Of a stretch of 5,798 nt of DNA, positions 1-3,435 are shown one piece after another. Below the pieces are notes generated by a model. The model was not told the origin of the DNA, ran no database searches, and saw nothing but the letters and a program-made list of their open reading frames with translations. Location: the NCBI GenBank assembly GCA_017458805.1, contig JAFTAC010000532.1:1-5798 (forward strand), read 5' to 3'. The position numbers were made by a program, and so were the translations under genes. Source of the DNA: Victivallales bacterium. GTDB lineage: Bacteria; Verrucomicrobiota; Lentisphaeria; Oligosphaerales; Oligosphaeraceae. Position 1 is the stretch's first letter; the number at the start of each line of letters is the position of its first letter.

Positions 1-936
1 GACATGATATATGACTTGCATCCCACCCTGCCTGTCAGTGCCCTTTGCAAACTCACCAGGGTACTCAAACAACGCGACGACGATCGCTGGAAGAGCGTCC
101 ATCAGCTCTTCCAGCAGTATATCCACCGCAATCCCGACAACTGGACAGCGCATATCCACACAGGTCCAACTGCCAACAGTTTCTGGTACACCAACCTGCT
201 GGAAACCAATGCTGAATACCTTCTCACCCTCCAGGAGACTTTGCCCGACCAACAATTGATACCCCTGCTCATGAGCTATATACTGATGAACTACTCCCAC
301 GACTACGCTTTTGGCGGTACCTTCTCCACCGCCACCGTCCTGCGTGCACTCTGCCGCCTCCCCGAAAGCTCGCGGCAAAACGCAGATGCCACCATTCTTT
401 GGGAGCTCGACGACAAACCTTGGAATCCCGCCAAGCCATCAGCACTTTCCCCAGGTGCTCATCAGTTAAAGGTCCGCCAGACGGGTGCAATCCCAGCATG
501 CGTCTCCGCCCGTGTCGCCTGGCGTGAGAAGGACGCCAACGCCCAAGCGCATCCCAGCAGCCAGATTGCCATTTCACGCTCCTACACTCTCTATTCGGAA
601 AGCGAGCAAAACGGCCTCCATATCGGAGACATCGTGATGGTCGAACTGGAGCTGAACCTGCTGAACGCACAGGAATACCTGAGGGTATCTGACCCGCTTC
701 TCGCGGGCATCGACACAAATGTCACCCCAAACTGGACAATGTGGGACAGTGAAAAGCACAAGACGACGATGGAGTTCTTCCTGCGCCGCGTTCCCGCTGG
801 CATCTTCAAAATCCGCTACCCTGTACGCCTCCTCTACGCAGGCCGTTTCACCGCCCTCCCAGCCCTCGCCGAGCCCATGTACGCACCCCAATTCAAAGCC
901 ACTGGCAAGGCCGACACCCTCACCATCCTGCCGTAA
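1..936 (+). CDS. Bacterial alpha-2-macroglobulin family protein, C-terminal part (5' truncated by window edge)
   Basis: The reading frame is open from the first base (GAC precedes the ATG at 4), so the ATG at 4 is internal and the gene begins outside the window. Bases 1 to about 380 encode a helical segment resembling the end of the thioester (TED) domain, with the Asn-Ala-Tyr-like 'ETNAEYLLTL' helix and a Gly-Gly-x-x-Ser-Thr-like 'GGTFSTATV' turn. A beta-rich CUB-like stretch follows to about 600. The last third matches the bacterial MG10 domain: 'GD' at 625-630, a 'YLRVSDPLLAG' strand around 676-708 (compare the family's V-x-D-P-L-P-A-G) and 'AGRF' through 'AEPMYAP' at 838-888, ending in the usual 'AD-x-x-x-I'. 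Known family role: large cell-envelope proteins that trap attacking proteases, usually through a thioester. The thioester Cys-x-x-Gln and any signal or lipoprotein peptide would be upstream, so trapping ability and location cannot be judged. The natural C-terminus is intact. Confidence 0.82.
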   Translation, partial: DMIYDLHPTLPVSALCKLTRVLKQRDDDRWKSVHQLFQQYIHRNPDNWTAHIHTGPTANSFWYTNLLETNAEYLLTLQETLPDQQLIPLLMSYILMNYSHDYAFGGTFSTATVLRALCRLPESSRQNADATILWELDDKPWNPAKPSALSPGAHQLKVRQTGAIPACVSARVAWREKDANAQAHPSSQIAISRSYTLYSESEQNGLHIGDIVMVELELNLLNAQEYLRVSDPLLAGIDTNVTPNWTMWDSEKHKTTMEFFLRRVPAGIFKIRYPVRLLYAGRFTALPALAEPMYAPQFKATGKADTLTILP

Positions 937-1042
937 ACCAAGGAAACGACGGTGCCCTCGCAATCGCCGTGCCCAGTTCCAATACTTAGGCATGGGATAA
1001 TGACAACGCCTAGTTGAAAAGCCGCGTCACCCCTCCTCGCTT

Positions 1043-1073
1043 ATGCAATGCCACAGGCATGGCATTTCTGCAT
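1043..1073 (+). terminator. Imperfect hairpin downstream of macroglobulin gene, possible weak terminator
   Basis: Bases 1047-1053 (AATGCCA) pair perfectly with 1060-1066 (TGGCATT) around a 6-base loop. An outer 4-bp stem (ATGC 1043-1046 with GCAT 1070-1073) extends it across a 3-base bulge. Only three T residues follow the inner stem, so this is not a classical intrinsic terminator. Lying 107 bases past the macroglobulin stop, it could still end that transcript or stabilise its 3' end. Without a T-tract the function is unproven. Confidence 0.3.
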
Positions 1074-1141
1074 CATTTCGCCATCGGCTTCTTGTATATT
1101 CATTATTTCCATTTTAATTTAGCTATTTTGACACATTCTAT

Positions 1142-1169
1142 TTGCATTTTCAAAAGAACCATTTATATT
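1142..1169 (+). promoter_or_regulatory. Weak candidate sigma70-type promoter for the rpn-like gene
   Basis: TTGCAT (1142-1147) and TATATT (1164-1169) are separated by 16 bases inside the AT-rich leader, about 40 bases before the ATG at 1211. The -10 matches consensus at five of six positions, the -35 at only three. A perfect TTGACA lies at 1128-1133 but has no acceptable -10 at 15-19 bases. In DNA this AT-rich such matches arise easily by chance. Confidence 0.25.
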
Positions 1170-1198
1170 TTCAGAAAGGCAAAAAAAACTTCCAAAAT

Positions 1199-1202
1199 AG
1201 GA
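1199..1202 (+). promoter_or_regulatory. Ribosome binding site that decides the rpn-like gene start
   Basis: AGGA with 8 bases to the ATG at 1211. The longer in-frame ATG at 1142 has no such motif and would add a 23-residue Lys/Asn/Phe-rich tail absent from typical family N-termini, so 1211 is preferred. Confidence 0.6.
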
Positions 1203-1210
1203 ATAATTAT

Positions 1211-2131
1211 ATGGGATTAAAGGATACGGCAGCTAAGAACTTTTTCGGAAGGCCAGACATCATGGCCTGCATTCTGGACTTTATCTTTTTTGAAGGTATC
1301 CCCACTGTAAAGCAAGAGCAGCTGAGAGATATTTGTGGAGAACACCACCGAATTGAACAGGACGAGACAGGTAAATTCAAGACGAACAACCGATTTCGGG
1401 ACAAGCTATACGAGCTTGACACAAAGTACGGAAAACTGACGGTTGGCTTTGAGTTCCAGTCCAGAAACGAAAAACCGATGGTTCTGCGTATCGTCCGCTA
1501 CGACCACAGGCGGTACACTGACATGATCTCAACAGGTCAGCACAGTCGAATCGTCAACATCGTGCTGAGTTTCGACAGAATACGGCGCGCCCCACCCACA
1601 AGTCTAAAGGAGTTGTTCGGACCGCCACCGCCCTTCGCTAAAGAATACTGCTACGACTATGGCTTCATTGACCTGAATATATACGATTTGGCTGAAAAAT
1701 ACGAGCAGTTCTCTTGCATTGAGCTAAAAGAGGTGTTACATTATTTTAAGGTTGATCAGGACAAAGGCGAGCTAGTGAATGCCTTGACAAAAGGGATACT
1801 CAAGGGACGCCTGAGCCGTGATGCGGCTTTGGTATGCGCGGTTTTCCTGGGGTTGAAGATTAGGCTTGACAATGACGATGAGGAGATTGACATGTGCAAA
1901 GCAATAAGAGATTTCAAGAAAGAATGCATTAGAGAGGGTAAAATTCTGGGGCGTTTGGAAGGACGCGAGGAAGGACGCGAGGAAGGACAGAGAATCGGTG
2001 AGGATAACGCACTTCGGACATTCATAAAAAACCTTCTTGACAATAGTTTCTCTTTTCTGGATATTTGCAAGCTTACAGGTGCATCAGAGGAAAAGGTTGA
2101 GGAAATCACCCTGGCACTACAGCAATCCTAA
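1211..2131 (+). CDS. Rpn family recombination-promoting nuclease / putative transposase (PD-(D/E)XK)
   Basis: A 306-residue protein. The N-terminal two thirds carry a PD-(D/E)XK-type core as in the YhgA-like/Rpn (PDDEXK_2) families: 'FRDKLYEL' places Asp64, and 'VGFEFQS' gives Glu81-x-Gln83 as the active-site strand. The family-typical 'MVLRIVRYDHRRY' follows, with Arg93, Tyr97 and Tyr102. Residues 247-261 form a charged Gly-Arg-x-Glu repeat linker ('GRLEGREEGREEG'), followed by a small helical C-terminal domain ('LLDNSFSFLDICKLTGASEEKVEEI'), the usual end of these proteins. Known role: E. coli Rpn proteins are DNA endonucleases that stimulate RecA-independent recombination, and some act in phage defence; the transposase label is historical. 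No inverted repeats or partner genes were seen, so it is not a recognisable IS. It has its own AT-rich leader and a strong terminator, so it is probably monocistronic. The AT-rich leader points to horizontal acquisition. An internal start at 1892 may give a second product. Confidence 0.85.
   Translation: MGLKDTAAKNFFGRPDIMACILDFIFFEGIPTVKQEQLRDICGEHHRIEQDETGKFKTNNRFRDKLYELDTKYGKLTVGFEFQSRNEKPMVLRIVRYDHRRYTDMISTGQHSRIVNIVLSFDRIRRAPPTSLKELFGPPPPFAKEYCYDYGFIDLNIYDLAEKYEQFSCIELKEVLHYFKVDQDKGELVNALTKGILKGRLSRDAALVCAVFLGLKIRLDNDDEEIDMCKAIRDFKKECIREGKILGRLEGREEGREEGQRIGEDNALRTFIKNLLDNSFSFLDICKLTGASEEKVEEITLALQQS
1881..1885 (+). promoter_or_regulatory. Internal Shine-Dalgarno within the rpn-like gene
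   Basis: AGGAG, preceded by G as GAGGAGA-like context, sits 6 bases before an in-frame ATG at 1892. This is a better site than the AGGA serving the annotated start at 1211. It encodes part of an acidic stretch (Asp-Asp-Glu-Glu), so the purine run could also be a coding accident. Confidence 0.4.
1892..2131 (+). CDS. Candidate intragenic small protein: C-terminal 79 residues of the Rpn-like nuclease
   Basis: An in-frame ATG (Met228 of the long product) after a strong Shine-Dalgarno would give a 79-residue protein containing only the charged GR-x-E repeat linker and the helical C-terminal domain, with no nuclease residues. Reported knowledge: E. coli rpn genes make a short C-terminal protein from an internal start that blocks the toxic full-length nuclease. 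The boundary here, just after the nuclease domain, fits that arrangement. I found no convincing internal promoter: perfect TTGACA hexamers at 1784-1789 and 1866-1871 lack a -10 at proper spacing. If made, it probably comes from internal initiation on the full-length mRNA. This is a prediction from the start signal and analogy, not a sequence-proven gene. Confidence 0.4.
   Translation: MCKAIRDFKKECIREGKILGRLEGREEGREEGQRIGEDNALRTFIKNLLDNSFSFLDICKLTGASEEKVEEITLALQQS
1949..1984 (+). repeat. 12-bp tandem repeats coding for Gly-Arg-x-Glu units
   Basis: GGACGCGAGGAA occurs twice back to back (1961-1972, 1973-1984) as perfect copies. A degenerate copy, GGGCGTTTGGAA, precedes them at 1949-1960 and a partial GGA unit follows. 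They encode GRLE-GREE-GREE in the linker before the C-terminal domain of the Rpn-like protein. Gain or loss of a unit would keep the frame and only change linker length. Such repeats are common in this family. Confidence 0.85.
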
Positions 2132-2206
2132 CCTGCGTCATCTGATGACAGCGAGTCTCCTCTAAGCGTTTGTTATCCATCAAAGTCCTTTTTCACCTCC
2201 CCCTGG

Positions 2207-2244
2207 AAGCTGCCAGCCATAATAATGCGGTTGGCAGCTTTTTT
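2207..2244 (+). terminator. Strong rho-independent terminator after the rpn-like gene
   Basis: AAGCTGCCAGCC (2207-2218) pairs with GGTTGGCAGCTT (2229-2240). This is a continuous 12-bp stem with one G-U wobble pair (2216/2231) and a 10-base AT-rich loop. A run of six T residues spans 2239-2244. It begins 76 bases past the Rpn-like stop codon. There is no matching A-run 5' of the stem, so it should act only on + strand transcription. Confidence 0.88.
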
Positions 2245-2260
2245 GTGTATGTCCTATAAT
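2231..2260 (+). promoter_or_regulatory. Candidate promoter P1 overlapping the terminator
   Basis: TTGGCA (2231-2236, five of six to consensus) and a perfect TATAAT (2255-2260) are separated by 18 bases. The -35 hexamer is part of the 3' arm of the terminator stem. Transcription would begin near 2267, giving a leader of about 100 bases for the dehydrogenase gene. Confidence 0.45.
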
Positions 2261-2279
2261 GTTTTTCTAACAAGAGTAC

Positions 2280-2308
2280 TTGAATAACTCTCTCCTATGT
2301 GCTAAAAT
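2280..2308 (+). promoter_or_regulatory. Candidate promoter P2 with extended -10 for the dehydrogenase operon
   Basis: TTGAAT (2280-2285, four of six) and TAAAAT (2303-2308, five of six) are separated by exactly 17 bases. TGC directly before the -10 (2300-2302) forms an extended -10 motif. The expected start is near 2315, about 50 bases before the ATG at 2366. It is better spaced than P1 and closer to the gene, so I favour it as the main promoter, assuming this organism's housekeeping sigma factor uses standard hexamers. Confidence 0.5.
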
Positions 2309-2351
2309 GATAGAGATACAAACGTGATTATTCAAGCGTTCTTCCAAAAAC

Positions 2352-2356
2352 AGGGA
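2352..2356 (+). promoter_or_regulatory. Ribosome binding site of the dehydrogenase gene
   Basis: AGGGA, 9 bases before the ATG at 2366. It selects this start over an in-frame GTG/ATT-type extension beginning at 2324. The protein from 2366 begins MKKIVVVT, a normal first beta-strand for the family. Confidence 0.6.
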
Positions 2357-2365
2357 AACACCACT

Positions 2366-3385
2366 ATGAAGAAAATCGTCGTCGTCACAACCATGGCCGC
2401 CTTTCAGCAAACCTTCTGGTGCGAAGAGGTTGAAGAAAAACTGAAAAAATATGGCTATGAGCTATCGTTCATCCAGCAGCCCAAGCTGACCATCGCAGAT
2501 TTGCCGTATGATGAAAGCGTGGATATCGTCGTCACCTCCTGGGGATCACCGCGCTGCACAGAGGAGATATTCAGCAAGTTCCCTAACATGAAGATACTAG
2601 GGCACTGCGCAGGCTCGGCGGCAGCTGTCAGCTCGCCAGAGCTGTATGACCATGGCGTGCGCGTCTTCGCAGCCAACTGGATGATGTCGCGCTCCGTTGC
2701 CGAATGGTGTACGCTCATGACACTTCTGCATTCACGCAACTTCTTCCACGCCACCAGCATCCGCCATGGTGACAGGATGAACTGGAAGGAGCATTTCGCC
2801 ATGCAGGATCTCCATGAGATGACCATCGGCTGCTGGGGATATGGCGACGTCACCAAGCACTTCCTCCGCCAGATCAGCGTCTTCGAGCCGAAGCGCATCC
2901 TCATCTGCTCAGGTCACGCCAGCCAGGAGGAACTGGCTGCGGCAGGCGGTACAAAAGCCACCCTGGAAGAGGTGCTGGCGCAGTCGGACGTGGTACACTG
3001 CCTTGTCGGCGTCACCCCCGAAACCCTCCACCGCATTGGTGAAAAGGAACTTGCGATGATGAAGGACGGAGCCGCCATCCTGAACTGCGGGCGCGCGGGC
3101 CTCATCTGCGAAGAACCGCTCATTGCGGAACTTGCCAAGCTCAGACTCTACGCCTACCTGGACGTCTTCTACCAGGAGCCGCTCCCCGAGGACTCCCCGC
3201 TCTACGACCTTCCCAACCTCATCATGACACCCCACAACGCAGGCTTCCCTGGACGCAAGACCTTCCTCACCTTCTTGCTGGACGAGTTCCACCGCGCCGA
3301 ACTCGGCGAAAAGTGCCTCGGCGAAATCACCCGCGACCGCCTCGGCAAAATGACCGTCGAGGGCCTCGCAAAGAAAAAAGCCTAG
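2366..3385 (+). CDS. D-isomer specific 2-hydroxyacid dehydrogenase family protein
   Basis: A complete 339-residue protein of normal length for the family, whose members use NAD(P) to interconvert 2-hydroxy acids and 2-keto acids in the cytoplasm. The substrate-binding half starts with strand MKKIVVV and holds the 'CAGSAAAV' loop (81-88). The nucleotide-binding domain begins near 152 with 'TIGCWGYGDVT', aligning with the usual G-x-G-x-x-G loop. Catalytic Arg243 lies in 'NCGRAGLICEEPLI', Glu271 in 'LDVFYQEPLP' and His290 in 'TPHNAG', so the triad is intact. Two oddities: the third glycine of the loop is Thr163, and the acidic residue expected at the end of beta-2 is Ser182 ('ILICSGHAS'). The latter could reduce NAD preference or favour NADP (inference). 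It leads a probable two-gene operon with the glycosidase 50 bases downstream. The substrate is not evident; glyoxylate/hydroxypyruvate or a sugar-derived acid would be guesses. Confidence 0.85.
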   Translation: MKKIVVVTTMAAFQQTFWCEEVEEKLKKYGYELSFIQQPKLTIADLPYDESVDIVVTSWGSPRCTEEIFSKFPNMKILGHCAGSAAAVSSPELYDHGVRVFAANWMMSRSVAEWCTLMTLLHSRNFFHATSIRHGDRMNWKEHFAMQDLHEMTIGCWGYGDVTKHFLRQISVFEPKRILICSGHASQEELAAAGGTKATLEEVLAQSDVVHCLVGVTPETLHRIGEKELAMMKDGAAILNCGRAGLICEEPLIAELAKLRLYAYLDVFYQEPLPEDSPLYDLPNLIMTPHNAGFPGRKTFLTFLLDEFHRAELGEKCLGEITRDRLGKMTVEGLAKKKA

Positions 3386-3435
3386 AAGCTCTGACATAGT
3401 AGCACCCACGTACAGTCCCATCCCCACTACATCCC

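Larger units (their letters stand above)
937..1210. other. Intergenic region between macroglobulin and rpn-like genes
   Basis: I see no credible gene here. The short + strand frames starting near 1014 and 1142 lack family similarity and ribosome-binding sites. The first 140 bases keep the GC-rich composition of the upstream gene and contain an imperfect hairpin (1043-1073). From about 1085 the sequence turns sharply AT-rich: 1081-1200 has 32 G/C out of 120 bases. That stretch probably holds the promoter and untranslated leader of the downstream gene. Confidence 0.6.
2132..2365. other. Regulatory intergenic region between rpn-like and dehydrogenase genes
   Basis: A 234-base gap without a credible gene. 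It holds, in order, a strong intrinsic terminator, two overlapping or tandem promoter candidates, and a leader of about 50 bases with a Shine-Dalgarno. This makes it the transcriptional border between the Rpn-like unit and the dehydrogenase-glycosidase operon. Confidence 0.7.

Noticed and set aside
574..993. Minus-strand open frame of 139 codons opposite the macroglobulin end
   Set aside because: The + strand frame here matches the MG10 domain well, and the reverse frame is low in family-like features.
1784..1871. Perfect TTGACA hexamers at 1784 and 1866 as internal promoters for the short Rpn product
   Set aside because: Neither has a TATAAT-like hexamer at 15-19 bases downstream.
2137..2149. 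Perfect dyad GTCATC-T-GATGAC just after the Rpn-like stop codon
   Set aside because: A 6-bp arm dyad is expected about once by chance in a window this size, the one-base centre cannot form a hairpin loop, and it is not near a promoter.
1043..2244. The Rpn-like locus as an insertion sequence with terminal inverted repeats
   Set aside because: The hairpins at 1043-1073 and 2207-2244 are unrelated to each other, no target duplication was found, and Rpn-family genes do not normally carry IS ends.
2909..3427. Minus-strand open frame of 172 codons opposite the dehydrogenase
   Set aside because: It lies across the conserved catalytic half of the dehydrogenase and shows no recognisable protein features; it is a codon-bias shadow.
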